Source: CAIUVD01 sp044338255
Lineage (GTDB): Bacteria > Planctomycetota > UBA11346
Assembly: GCA_044338255.1 (NCBI GenBank)
Contig: JBIILZ010000095.1
Coordinates: 1-15,370, forward strand
Direction of reading: 5' to 3'
DNA length: 15,370 nucleotides
Translations under genes and position numbers: made by a program
Shown: positions 1 to 9,435 of the stretch, in pieces
Position numbering within the stretch: the first letter of the stretch is position 1
How the letters are laid out: each line of letters starts with the position of its first letter
Notes under the pieces: model-generated
Told to the model about the DNA's origin: nothing
Database searches by the model: none
The model's input: only the letters and a program-made list of their open reading frames with translations

Positions 1-102
1 CACCTGGTCAACAAAAACGGATGGATCTGCATCGCCCTACAGGCGCTTGGTATTTCAGAAGATTGCATCAAGCCCGTGCTTTCACGATTGGCATTATATT
101 AA
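1..102 (+). CDS. Possible C-terminal tail of an upstream protein (partial, 33 codons)
   Basis: Reading from base 1 in the first frame gives 33 sense codons and then TAA at 100-102. The peptide (key part GWICIALQALGISEDCIKPVL) has a balanced composition and looks amphipathic. The overlapping frame used by the next gene is rich in Arg and His here, as shadow frames often are. Bases 88-115, around the stop, are AT-rich compared with the rest, which fits a gene boundary. I do not recognise a family and no start codon is in view. If the tail is real, the giant gene that follows must begin after about base 102. Confidence 0.35.
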   Translation, partial: HLVNKNGWICIALQALGISEDCIKPVLSRLALY

Positions 103-3100
103 AATTCGAACTCTTGAGTGTGCGTTTCCAGACCAAGGCGTTCACTGCCGCCGAACAGCCGTTTCGCCGTTTTGTTCTGCCGCCACTGGCTGGCGCGGAC
201 AGGGTCAGCAACAAGGTGTTGGTCCGTCGCATTGATGCCAATGTGGTCATGGTCGCTGGTTCGAGTTCGTTTCCCAGTGCCACGCACGCGCAATTATGGC
301 GCTTCACTGGCTCTGTGATTGAATCCATCGATGTGCATGCGGAGTTGGTGGCCGCAAAGGCGACCCTGGGGCTGGACAATGTCGCGGTTTCGAATGCGGT
401 CCTCTTGAACCACAACGGCCAGGCCGCGGGTATGGCAGTCGGATTTTCGAGTGCGGTCAGCAGCGAGGTCATGGTCGCCTGGTTCCGCGAAAATAATGGC
501 ACAATCAGGAAGCTTGGGGTCATTGCCACCGGCACGGAACACATCAATGCCGAGCCGGAGATGAAGAGCCTGGCCGATGATGGCTGGGTGTTGACCGATA
601 CGCTCACGGCTGGCGCGTCCGATATTGCCGGGACCCTCTATGGGACCATCCCACCCTATCACGCCATGGCCTATCACTGGAACGGCAGCTCGACGGAAGC
701 GGTCGACCTGCACGCCGAACTGGCAGTGGCTGCCGGTCTCAACGTCGCCAACTTTGTGAGCGGACCTCAATTCAACCGTAGTGGCGCCGGTGCAGCGCTC
801 GGCGTGTCGTGCGGTACGGTATCGATCGGCAACGATTTCCGGCCGTGGGTCCGGGCGGCCAATGGCGACTATGTCATCAGCGACAGCAACCAGGGCCTGG
901 GCGGCGATGTCAATCTCAAGCGGATCAATGCCGCTGGCGACATGGTTATGGTGGCGTCGTATGACGCCGTCAGCGACGCGGACTCGGCTTACGTGGCGTC
1001 TTGGGATGGCACTGGATTAATGCCCTCGCCCGGCGCCTTTCCGAACCTCTTCGGTGTCTTGACCAAGAGCCAAGCGGTGACGGACTCCTTCGAAGTCAAT
1101 ACCACCGATTTGGCGAACCTGATTCATGCCAGCACTGGTGATGGCCAAGCATATCGCTCTTACATCCAGCCGACCATGGCGACGTCTCCATTCTTCGGCC
1201 CGGCGGTGTTTCCTGAATGGAAGATGCCCTCCAATCAGGCCCGCAGTCATGCTGGCGACATGTACGACAATTTTGAGGTCAACGCACTGGACGGCGCCGG
1301 GACCGATCGAGTCTATGTCGGCGACGCCCACTACTATTCGGCAGCCGTGAGCAACCAGGCCAATGATGTCGTCTTGTTGGTCGATGAAAGCAAGATCACC
1401 ACCTTGGCCAGCCTGGCGACTGCCAGTTTTGCCTGGCCGGCGGCGGGCAGCCAGCTGCCTGCCGATCATGCTTTTCCTGCCGGTATTGCCGTCGCAGGTC
1501 TGCCCATTGGCGCGACCATCAGTCGCGTCGATTATCAGGTCGCCCTGCCGGGTCTGGGTTCGTTGAATCGCACGCTCAATCCCGGTGATGTTTATGGCCC
1601 TGCGTGGCGCACCGACTTTATATCGGGTTCGACGATCGGTTCAGCGACCGCCACCGCGACCATTACCTATGGCGACGGTTCAGTCGACAGCACCAACGTG
1701 TCCTTCGCTATCGTTGCCGCTCCGAGCGTTCAATTTGGGCTCGTTAAGCTGCCACGTCCGGTCGGATACGATGACGGCCGGGTGGAATCGTTGTCCAGCA
1801 ACGGGGCTTTTGCCGCCGGTTCGTGCAACGATTTCAGCCAGCCGAAACAGGCCGCGATCTGGTCGAACTTGGCGGCCACGCCAGCCGTAGCCTTGATCGA
1901 TGCGTCCTCGGTCATTCCGGATACGTTGGAGAGGTCGTGGATTCGCTGCGTTAACGACAGTGGTGATGTGGTTGGTTTTGCCCTCTCGAACAAGCGTGGT
2001 TCGCTCTACGACGTTCATGCCTGGGCGCGTCGCGATGGCACGTTCTACTATCTCGGAAAAATCAAGTCGGATTATGACGAAAGTGCTCCGCACAGCGATA
2101 CCTTTGACTGGTTTTCATTCAGTAATTCCGGTGTGATCGGCGGCCAGAAGGCCGGCCTCGATGACCTGTCACTGCCCTTCATCTGGACCTGGAATGGTAG
2201 CGGCTACACCGAGACCGCGGTGCTCAGTGCGATCCTCAGCGGGACCGGCGCCGCCATGGACGGCGCGAGTGTCGAGGCGATGAGCCCGGATGGCTTGAGT
2301 TACGGCGGCGGTTACGGCTTGCAGGCCGGGACGGTCTATTCGGCTTATGTCCAACGGACGGCGGGTGACTGGGACATTCCCGGCCTGCCCAGCGCCACCG
2401 GCGATAGTTTCTGGACTGTGGACATCACCAATGGCGGTGATCTCGCCATCGAAGGCGAAGATGCCGGCAAGCACAAGCGTTCCTTCGTTCAGTTGGGTGC
2501 GACTCTTGCGGAAATCATGCCGCTGCGCAGCGGCGGCAGCGTACAAATGGACGAACTCAACGACCAGGGGACAGCGGTTGGTCGGCAGCAATATTTTGAT
2601 TTTGACGTGGGTGGCGATCTGAGTGCGGCGTGCATCAAGACCGCCGCCGGCACGTTGACCCCATTGACCTGGCTGGTCAGCGCGACGGAGTTGGATCTCG
2701 CTGCCGGCAGTGCCAATGATCAGTGGCAGGCCAACCTTTGGGAAGCAGCGGGCATCAGCGACGGTGCCAACGCGGTTATCGTCGCCAATGGCGATGATGG
2801 GCCGTATTTCTTGCGCGGCGGAAATCAGCCGCCGACGATGGTCATCAACGGTGCCGGCAGCGGCCTTGCTGGTGAGACCTTGAATTGGACGGTGGCGGTG
2901 GCCGATGACAGCACGGCGGCCGCGTCGCTTACGCTGGTCGCGCAGGCGACGAGTGATGCTTCTCGCGTGGCCCTCAATGATGTCGTGGTCAGTGGTAGCG
3001 GGGCCGCCCGTACCGTCGCCGTGGCGATCCTGCCGGCCGCGCCCAACGGCACCGTCGATATTACTCTACGTGTCAGTGATGGCACGGCGACACGTGATGT

Positions 3101-6100
3101 GACCAAGACCGTCACCATCGGCATGGTCGCGCCAACCGCCGGCATCGCGGTTACCGATCCCGTCAACGAAGATAGTGATCAGTCCGGTGCTTTCACCGTG
3201 ACCCTGTCATCCCCGGCTCCCGTTGGCGGTGTCACCGTGAGCTATGCCGTCAGTGGCAGCGCCACGCCGGGTAACGATTTCAATGCCCTGTCGGGCACGG
3301 TCTTTATTGCTGAAAGCACCACCAGCGCTCTGCTCAATGTCAGTCTCATCGCTGACTCTCTTCCCGAGGAGGCCGAGGACATCGTCGTGACCTTGCAAGG
3401 TGCAGCGGGCTACACGGTCGGCGGCGCAGCCGTGGCAACCATGATGATTCCACGTAGTGATGTGAACTATTGGGTCTTCTGGATCGCCAATCGTCATCTC
3501 AACGATCAACCCACCGGCCAGACCAATCTCGTGTGGTGGATGACCACGGTACGGCCGGTGGCCAGCGCCGTATTCAAGATTCCTGGGAAGGCTGATATTG
3601 CCGCGTGGATCGAAGATGGCGGCACGCGTGTTACCTTCCCGCATGATAAGATTTTTGCCGATGGCGATATTTCCCTCGCTGATCTCGATGCCTATCTGCC
3701 AGTCTCGCCAGACATGAACACGCTCGACTATCAGTGCGTGATTAGCTACCAGGATACGACCACCGAAACCCGTCGCGGCAGCTATCTCGGCTTCGACCCG
3801 GCTGGGACATGGCCCGCCATGCCGCAATTCACCGCGCCCATCCACGGCGGTACGACAGCGCTCAATGCCTTGCGGATGACCGTAGCGTGGACCAATCCCA
3901 TCAATTGGGTCGGCCTCTCGGCACGCAATGGCCGTTCGCCGAATCGTGACTATTGGGAGTCGGCAAATGCCCCGACCTCGCCCTTGGTCTTGCCGATCGA
4001 CCTTGCTGACGACCAGACCTACTTCCTGGAGCTGAAGTCCCCCGGCGACCATTCCCTGGGGCGCAGCGACAATCCACAGTACGGCGGCATCTATGACGTC
4101 AGTCTTGCGAGCATGAACAGCGTACTGGTGCAAACCGGCAGCACGCCGGCGATCGGCACCTACGACAGCAGCAGTGCTGATCTTACCGGAACCATTTTCG
4201 GTGCACTGCCTGATGGCTCGGTGACCGGGACCGAAGATCGCAATCAAGCTGCCCATGCGCTTACCGTGACCATTTCGACCGAGCCGATGGCGATCCCCGG
4301 CACCGTTACCCAGGTCCAGGCGAAGAAACTGCATCGGCAGTGGAACGATGGATCCTATGAGCAGACCCTGTGGTTGGCGAAGAACACTGCCGGTGAGGTC
4401 CACGTGATCAAGGCGACGCGTCGCCAAGGTCCGCTGATGACGGTTCCTGCCGGGCAGGGTGAGATGCTGCTTCTGGTGCCGGCTGATCCGGCGATCCCGT
4501 GGTATTTAGGCGATCAGGGCGCGACTTCGCGGACGTCGATCAACGCCAACGCACCGAGCGCCAACGTCAGCGGTTGCCAGCAGTTGACCATCAATTGGGG
4601 TAATGATGGGGATGTCATCTACATCAAGCCGGGCATGGGTATTGTCGAATGGAGCTTTATCGACGGCAGTGCGACGCGCATCGGCGGTTGGTACGTGAAC
4701 CCACCTGGTGGCAATATCCCGCCGGTGATCGCTGAAGGTGCCAGTGCCGATCTGGCGGCGACCGAGGATGCGGGGGCGGTGGTCTTGACGCTGAATGGCG
4801 GTGACGCCGAGACTTCTGCGGCGGCGCTGCTGTGGTCGGTCGCCAATCAAGGAACCAAGGGTGTCGCCAGCCTTTCGTCGTCGCTCGGTGGCAGCACCAC
4901 CTTGACCTATACTCCGAACGCCAACGCCTTCGGTGCCGACGACGTCACCGTTTTCCTGACCGACGGCGATGGCGCGATCGATAGCATCGTGATCCATGTC
5001 GGTATCGCGGCGGTGAACGATGCACCGAGCTTCATCAAGGGCGCCGATCAGACCGTCGCAGAGGATGCGGGCGTGCAGAACGTCACGAACTGGGCCACGG
5101 CCATCAGTGCTGGTCTTGGCGAGTTCGAGCCGGTGACCTTCTCGATCACCGCCAATTCCAACATCTCGCTGTTCGCCGGTGCGCCGACTATCGCGCCCAA
5201 TGGGCGGCTGTCGTATGCGGCTGCGCCTAACCAGAGTGGCAGTGCGACAATCCAGGTCACGCTCAGTGATGGTGCGTTGACCGACGTACAGACGTTCGTG
5301 ATTACCGTTATGGCGGTTAATGATGCGCCGAGTTTCGTCGCTGGCCCTAATCGCGTCGTTGACCTCGGTGCGGTCTTCAGTGCCCCATGGGCGACCGCGA
5401 TCAGTGCCGGACCAGGTGAAGCCGACCAGGTCGTGAGTTTTGCGGTGGTCGCATCGAATCCCAGCATGTTTACCGTTCAGCCGACGATCTCGTCGACCGG
5501 CGTCTTGAGTTTCACGGCGGCTGTCAGCGGCGGTTCTTCGGACCTCAGCATTACCCTGTCTGATAATGGCGGTACCGCCTCTGGTGGCGTCAATGTCAGC
5601 GCGACCGTGGTCCGCACCATTTCCCTGCAGGGCGCTCCCCTGATCACCTCGCAGCCGGTCACGGTGTTAACCCAGGTCGGTGCGACCGCGACCTTTACCG
5701 TGGTCGCCAACGGCACACCCAGTCCGACCTTCCTGTGGCAGCGCTCGAATGATAACGGCGTTACCTGGACGGCGATCGACGGCGCGATCTCGGCTACCTA
5801 TACCACCCCGGTTCTGGTCGATGGCGACCACGGGGCCCGCTTCCGCTGTATCGCCAGCAATACCGCCGGCAGCGCCACGAGCATGCCTGCGGCGGTGAAC
5901 CTCGGCGTGCCGGCGAGCATTACCGCGCAACCGCTCGATGTCTCGGTCGGTCTTGGCGCGATTGCCAACTTCGCGGTGGGTAGTGTCGGAAGCCCGGCTC
6001 CGACGCGGCAGTGGCAGCGTTCGATTGATGGCGGAACGACCTGGCTTGATCTGCCCGGAGCCACAGGCGCCAACCTGAGCATCGGTCCGGTGACGCTTGC

Positions 6101-9100
6101 ACACCATGGCAACAAGTACCGCTGCCGTATCGCCAACCCATTGGCCAATAGCGATTCGTTCGCCGCCACGCTGACCGTCATGACGGTGGCGCCGACGATC
6201 AGTCAGAATCCGCAGTCGCGCAACGTGGTGGCGCCGGCAAGTGCCAGCTTCAACGTCATCGCCTTCAGCAACCCCGCGCCGAATTTTCAATGGCAGCGCA
6301 TGCCGTTGAATGGCGCGTTTACTGATATCGATGGTGCGACCAGTCCGTCATACACCACGCCAGGGACCAGCGTTGCCGGCAATCACGGCGATGCCTATCG
6401 CTGCGTCGTGAGCAATGCCGGTGGCAGCGTCATCTCGACCACCGCGACGCTGACGGTTGAAGCTTCGGCCATCGCTCCAAGTTCCCTCAGCATCGCTGGT
6501 CCCACCAACGTGGTGGTCGGTCAGACGATCAGTCTGAGCGCAGTCCTTGGTACGATGGGCACGCCGACACCGTTGATCCAGTGGACGCGTAACGGTTTGC
6601 CGATCGCGCAGGGCCCAACGTTTACGTTGAAGGCCACCTTGGCCGACCACGGAGCCTCGATCGGCTGCCGCGCGACCAATAGTGCCGGCAGCGCCACGGC
6701 CACGGCGATCGTGCTCCAGGTCAGCGGTCTCGCTCCGACCTGTAGTCTCGTCGTTCAGCCGGGCCCGACAATCACGGCTGGAGCGACGGTGACCGTGATC
6801 GCCAACGTCACGGGTCAGCCGGCGCCAACGCTGCAGTGGCAGAAGGACGGCGTCGACATCGTCGGAGCCACCGGCCCGTCGCTGCAGAGCACGCCGGCTG
6901 CCACCGCCGTTTATAGCTGTGTTGCGACCAACAGTGCCGGCAGCAGCACCGGAACTACGACGGTGACGGTCAACGTCACCAGCGCACCGCTGTTCGTCAC
7001 CCATCCAGCGAATACCACGCCGGTGGGCAACCTGGCGACCTTCAGTGTGGTGGTCAGCGGTACGCCAACCCCGACTCTGCAATGGATGAAAGGCGCGACC
7101 ATCGTGGCGGGTGCGACCAAGGCCACCTTGGTGCTGGCAGTCGCTTCGGGCGATGACGGCGCGAGCATCACCTGCGTCGCCACCAGCAGCGCTGGCACGG
7201 CTACCAGTAATGCGGCGATCCTCAGTGTTCCGGCCAATCTGCCGGTGATCACCAGTCAGCCAGCCAGCCTGACTGTCGCTGATGGCACCAGCGCGACGTT
7301 TACCGTGGTCGCCACCGGCACCACACTGACCTATCAGTGGGAGCGCAGTCTCGACCAGGGCGTTTCGTGGAGCGATGTCAGTGATGCTATCAGCAACACG
7401 CTGACGATCACCGCCGATGCCGCTGCAAATCAGGGCGCCCGCTTCCGCTGCGCGGTTACCGGCGGTGGCACCGTACGCAGTGCCAGCGCGGTATTGAATG
7501 TCCTTGCGGCACCGGTGTTCACTACTCAGCCGTTGAGTCTCAGCGTCGCGCTCGACGCGGTCGCGGTGTTCAGCGTGCAAGCGACCGCCAACCCCACCTT
7601 CCAGTGGCAACGGCGTGATTCGGGCGGCACGTGGAGCAATGTTGTCGGTGCCACCAAACGTCATTTCGCGTTCAAAGCGACGGTCGACGATCACCTCGAT
7701 GAAGTCCGTTGTCTCGCGACGGTCACCGGCTTTGCCGCCGTGACCAGCGATGCCGCGGTGGTGACGGTGCAGATGAATGCCCCCGTGTTTACCACCCAGC
7801 CGCTGGCTGCCGTGGTCGCGGTTGGCGGAATCCACAGCTTGATCGTGGAAGTCAGCGGTACTCCGTCTGGCGTCCTGAACCGGCCGGCGCTGCAATGGGA
7901 ATCGTCGGTCGACGGCACGACTTGGACGAGCATCAACGAGGCCACCGCAACCAGCCTGGTCGTGTCGACGAACAGTACTGGCGAGACCGTTTACCGCTGC
8001 CTCGCCAGCAATCTTGCGGGCATGACCATCAGTGATGCGGTCTTGGTGCAGGTCATGGCCGAGGCACCTTTCATCATCACCGAGCCGCTGTCAGCATCGA
8101 CCAATCCTGGTCTGACGGCGAGCTTCGACGTGGTTGCCGGTGGCACCGCCACATTGAGTTATCAGTGGCAGCGCTCAGATGATGCCGGCACCACCTGGAA
8201 CGATGTGGCGAGTGCTACGACCGCAAGTTTGACCACCGCCGCCCTCACGGTCGCCAACGACAACGGTGATCTCTACCGCTGTCGCGTGACCAACGTGAGC
8301 GGTGACGTGGTTTCCAGTTCGGCCGCGCTTACGGTCCAGACCGCGGCCAGCGCCCCAACGGTGACCGGCGTGGCCAGTTCCACGACGGTGAACGCCGCCG
8401 CGACGCTGTCCTTGACGGCAACGGTAGCGGGGGTGCCAACACCAACCATTCAGTGGTTCGCTGGCAATGACGCGATTCCTGGTGCGACGACGGCGCAACT
8501 GGAGGTGGCCAACGTGAGCTATGCCTGGAACGGCTTGGTGATCGGTTGTCGCGCCACCAACAGCGCCGGTACGGTTACCGGCTCGACCACCCTGACGGTT
8601 ACCGTCGCCGTTCCGGTGATCGATGAGCAGCCGATTGCGGTGACCACGCCCGCCGGCAAGCCGTTCAGCCTCAGTTGTGCGGCAACCGGCATGGCGGGTG
8701 CGACGCTTAGCTATCAATGGGAACGGCAAGCTCCTGGAAGCACGAGCTACGCAGCTGTCAGTGGGGCTACCTCGGCGACTCTCACGCGTAATCGCGGGTC
8801 GTTTGGTCAGCACGCTGGTCTGTGGCGTTGTGTGGTCGGCTACGCCGATGTCAGTGGCGTGACCGTGACCACCATCGCGGTGTCGGTGCAGGTGAACCTG
8901 ACGATGTTCCCGATCATCGGGCAACTCTACGACACCGTGGCCGGCACTGCGATCGACCCGACGCCGGGTGCTTTCGGTCTTGGCGACGAGGGCTTGGTGC
9001 GTTGGGACGGCCTCGCTGCGGTCTATGTGCCGGTGCCGACTGACGAGGCGTTGGTCGTCGGTGGGGCTTACTTCCTTAGCGGTTCGGCGACTCCTGTTTT

Positions 9101-9425
9101 ACAGGCCGGTCTTACCCTGTTGCCACCGCCGAGCGCTCCGCCGCTGGTGTTGGTGTGGGGCAGTGCTGCCGCGCCGAAATGGAATTTGGTGACCGTATCG
9201 CTCGACGACCTACTCTATGTGCCCGGACTGGGAGAGTTGACCCCGGCGGCATTGGCCGATCAGACCCTGTATATTCGTGCCGTGTGGCTCATCGATCCGA
9301 TTTCGGGAACGACTATTCGCATCGGTGATCCGACGCGCTTTATCGGCGCGATCAGCGGGCCGATCCCGGCTGGCTCGACCTTGTGGATCCAGACCCTCGA
9401 CCAGCCACCAGTCGGGCCAGGGTAA
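21..9425 (+). CDS. Giant multidomain surface protein: HAF-like repeats, Calx-beta, cadherin-like and 12 Ig-like domains
   Basis: Up to 3134 residues, probably an extracellular adhesin or matrix protein. Approximate order: HAF-like block at 49-445 (for example HAMAYHW at 214); Ig-like module 450-568; second HAF-like block 571-940; cadherin-like module 941-1037 starting NQPPT; Calx-beta 1038-1145 with the GSATPGNDF signature; unrecognised segment 1146-1560; three cadherin-like domains 1564-1867, two opening VNDAPSF; twelve Ig-like domains 1872-2959 of about 90 residues each, with QWxR/QWxK and YRC-type F-strand motifs; unrecognised C-terminal domain 2960-3134. I see no membrane segment, sortase motif or PEP-CTERM. 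The start is uncertain: the frame is open to the left edge, ATG 21 has no Shine-Dalgarno, and TTG 114 or GTG 120 are alternatives if the tail at 1-102 is real. No signal peptide is visible from any of these starts. Domain calls are by eye. Confidence 0.85.
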   Translation: MDLHRPTGAWYFRRLHQARAFTIGIILKFELLSVRFQTKAFTAAEQPFRRFVLPPLAGADRVSNKVLVRRIDANVVMVAGSSSFPSATHAQLWRFTGSVIESIDVHAELVAAKATLGLDNVAVSNAVLLNHNGQAAGMAVGFSSAVSSEVMVAWFRENNGTIRKLGVIATGTEHINAEPEMKSLADDGWVLTDTLTAGASDIAGTLYGTIPPYHAMAYHWNGSSTEAVDLHAELAVAAGLNVANFVSGPQFNRSGAGAALGVSCGTVSIGNDFRPWVRAANGDYVISDSNQGLGGDVNLKRINAAGDMVMVASYDAVSDADSAYVASWDGTGLMPSPGAFPNLFGVLTKSQAVTDSFEVNTTDLANLIHASTGDGQAYRSYIQPTMATSPFFGPAVFPEWKMPSNQARSHAGDMYDNFEVNALDGAGTDRVYVGDAHYYSAAVSNQANDVVLLVDESKITTLASLATASFAWPAAGSQLPADHAFPAGIAVAGLPIGATISRVDYQVALPGLGSLNRTLNPGDVYGPAWRTDFISGSTIGSATATATITYGDGSVDSTNVSFAIVAAPSVQFGLVKLPRPVGYDDGRVESLSSNGAFAAGSCNDFSQPKQAAIWSNLAATPAVALIDASSVIPDTLERSWIRCVNDSGDVVGFALSNKRGSLYDVHAWARRDGTFYYLGKIKSDYDESAPHSDTFDWFSFSNSGVIGGQKAGLDDLSLPFIWTWNGSGYTETAVLSAILSGTGAAMDGASVEAMSPDGLSYGGGYGLQAGTVYSAYVQRTAGDWDIPGLPSATGDSFWTVDITNGGDLAIEGEDAGKHKRSFVQLGATLAEIMPLRSGGSVQMDELNDQGTAVGRQQYFDFDVGGDLSAACIKTAAGTLTPLTWLVSATELDLAAGSANDQWQANLWEAAGISDGANAVIVANGDDGPYFLRGGNQPPTMVINGAGSGLAGETLNWTVAVADDSTAAASLTLVAQATSDASRVALNDVVVSGSGAARTVAVAILPAAPNGTVDITLRVSDGTATRDVTKTVTIGMVAPTAGIAVTDPVNEDSDQSGAFTVTLSSPAPVGGVTVSYAVSGSATPGNDFNALSGTVFIAESTTSALLNVSLIADSLPEEAEDIVVTLQGAAGYTVGGAAVATMMIPRSDVNYWVFWIANRHLNDQPTGQTNLVWWMTTVRPVASAVFKIPGKADIAAWIEDGGTRVTFPHDKIFADGDISLADLDAYLPVSPDMNTLDYQCVISYQDTTTETRRGSYLGFDPAGTWPAMPQFTAPIHGGTTALNALRMTVAWTNPINWVGLSARNGRSPNRDYWESANAPTSPLVLPIDLADDQTYFLELKSPGDHSLGRSDNPQYGGIYDVSLASMNSVLVQTGSTPAIGTYDSSSADLTGTIFGALPDGSVTGTEDRNQAAHALTVTISTEPMAIPGTVTQVQAKKLHRQWNDGSYEQTLWLAKNTAGEVHVIKATRRQGPLMTVPAGQGEMLLLVPADPAIPWYLGDQGATSRTSINANAPSANVSGCQQLTINWGNDGDVIYIKPGMGIVEWSFIDGSATRIGGWYVNPPGGNIPPVIAEGASADLAATEDAGAVVLTLNGGDAETSAAALLWSVANQGTKGVASLSSSLGGSTTLTYTPNANAFGADDVTVFLTDGDGAIDSIVIHVGIAAVNDAPSFIKGADQTVAEDAGVQNVTNWATAISAGLGEFEPVTFSITANSNISLFAGAPTIAPNGRLSYAAAPNQSGSATIQVTLSDGALTDVQTFVITVMAVNDAPSFVAGPNRVVDLGAVFSAPWATAISAGPGEADQVVSFAVVASNPSMFTVQPTISSTGVLSFTAAVSGGSSDLSITLSDNGGTASGGVNVSATVVRTISLQGAPLITSQPVTVLTQVGATATFTVVANGTPSPTFLWQRSNDNGVTWTAIDGAISATYTTPVLVDGDHGARFRCIASNTAGSATSMPAAVNLGVPASITAQPLDVSVGLGAIANFAVGSVGSPAPTRQWQRSIDGGTTWLDLPGATGANLSIGPVTLAHHGNKYRCRIANPLANSDSFAATLTVMTVAPTISQNPQSRNVVAPASASFNVIAFSNPAPNFQWQRMPLNGAFTDIDGATSPSYTTPGTSVAGNHGDAYRCVVSNAGGSVISTTATLTVEASAIAPSSLSIAGPTNVVVGQTISLSAVLGTMGTPTPLIQWTRNGLPIAQGPTFTLKATLADHGASIGCRATNSAGSATATAIVLQVSGLAPTCSLVVQPGPTITAGATVTVIANVTGQPAPTLQWQKDGVDIVGATGPSLQSTPAATAVYSCVATNSAGSSTGTTTVTVNVTSAPLFVTHPANTTPVGNLATFSVVVSGTPTPTLQWMKGATIVAGATKATLVLAVASGDDGASITCVATSSAGTATSNAAILSVPANLPVITSQPASLTVADGTSATFTVVATGTTLTYQWERSLDQGVSWSDVSDAISNTLTITADAAANQGARFRCAVTGGGTVRSASAVLNVLAAPVFTTQPLSLSVALDAVAVFSVQATANPTFQWQRRDSGGTWSNVVGATKRHFAFKATVDDHLDEVRCLATVTGFAAVTSDAAVVTVQMNAPVFTTQPLAAVVAVGGIHSLIVEVSGTPSGVLNRPALQWESSVDGTTWTSINEATATSLVVSTNSTGETVYRCLASNLAGMTISDAVLVQVMAEAPFIITEPLSASTNPGLTASFDVVAGGTATLSYQWQRSDDAGTTWNDVASATTASLTTAALTVANDNGDLYRCRVTNVSGDVVSSSAALTVQTAASAPTVTGVASSTTVNAAATLSLTATVAGVPTPTIQWFAGNDAIPGATTAQLEVANVSYAWNGLVIGCRATNSAGTVTGSTTLTVTVAVPVIDEQPIAVTTPAGKPFSLSCAATGMAGATLSYQWERQAPGSTSYAAVSGATSATLTRNRGSFGQHAGLWRCVVGYADVSGVTVTTIAVSVQVNLTMFPIIGQLYDTVAGTAIDPTPGAFGLGDEGLVRWDGLAAVYVPVPTDEALVVGGAYFLSGSATPVLQAGLTLLPPPSAPPLVLVWGSAAAPKWNLVTVSLDDLLYVPGLGELTPAALADQTLYIRAVWLIDPISGTTIRIGDPTRFIGAISGPIPAGSTLWIQTLDQPPVGPG

Positions 9426-9429
9426 GGAA
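9424..9429 (+). promoter_or_regulatory. Ribosome binding site of the lipoprotein gene
   Basis: AAGGAA overlaps the stop of the giant gene and ends six bases before ATG 9436. It is the clearest Shine-Dalgarno in the window, it selects this start over in-frame codons further upstream, and it suggests co-transcription with the preceding gene. Confidence 0.65.
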
Positions 9430-9435
9430 TCCGTC

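Noticed and set aside
3207..4427. 406-codon minus-strand frame inside the giant gene
   Set aside because: Low-complexity, Arg/Gly-rich translation with no recognisable domain; antisense to Calx-beta and the following segment.
6348..7895. 515-codon minus-strand frame inside the giant gene
   Set aside because: Arg/Gly/His-rich composition without motifs; it is antisense to Ig domains 3-9, whose repeats are unmistakable.
9277..9435. Upstream in-frame start for the lipoprotein
   Set aside because: It would place about 53 Arg/Ser-rich residues before the signal peptide and overlap the giant gene; AAGGAA before ATG 9436 decides the start.
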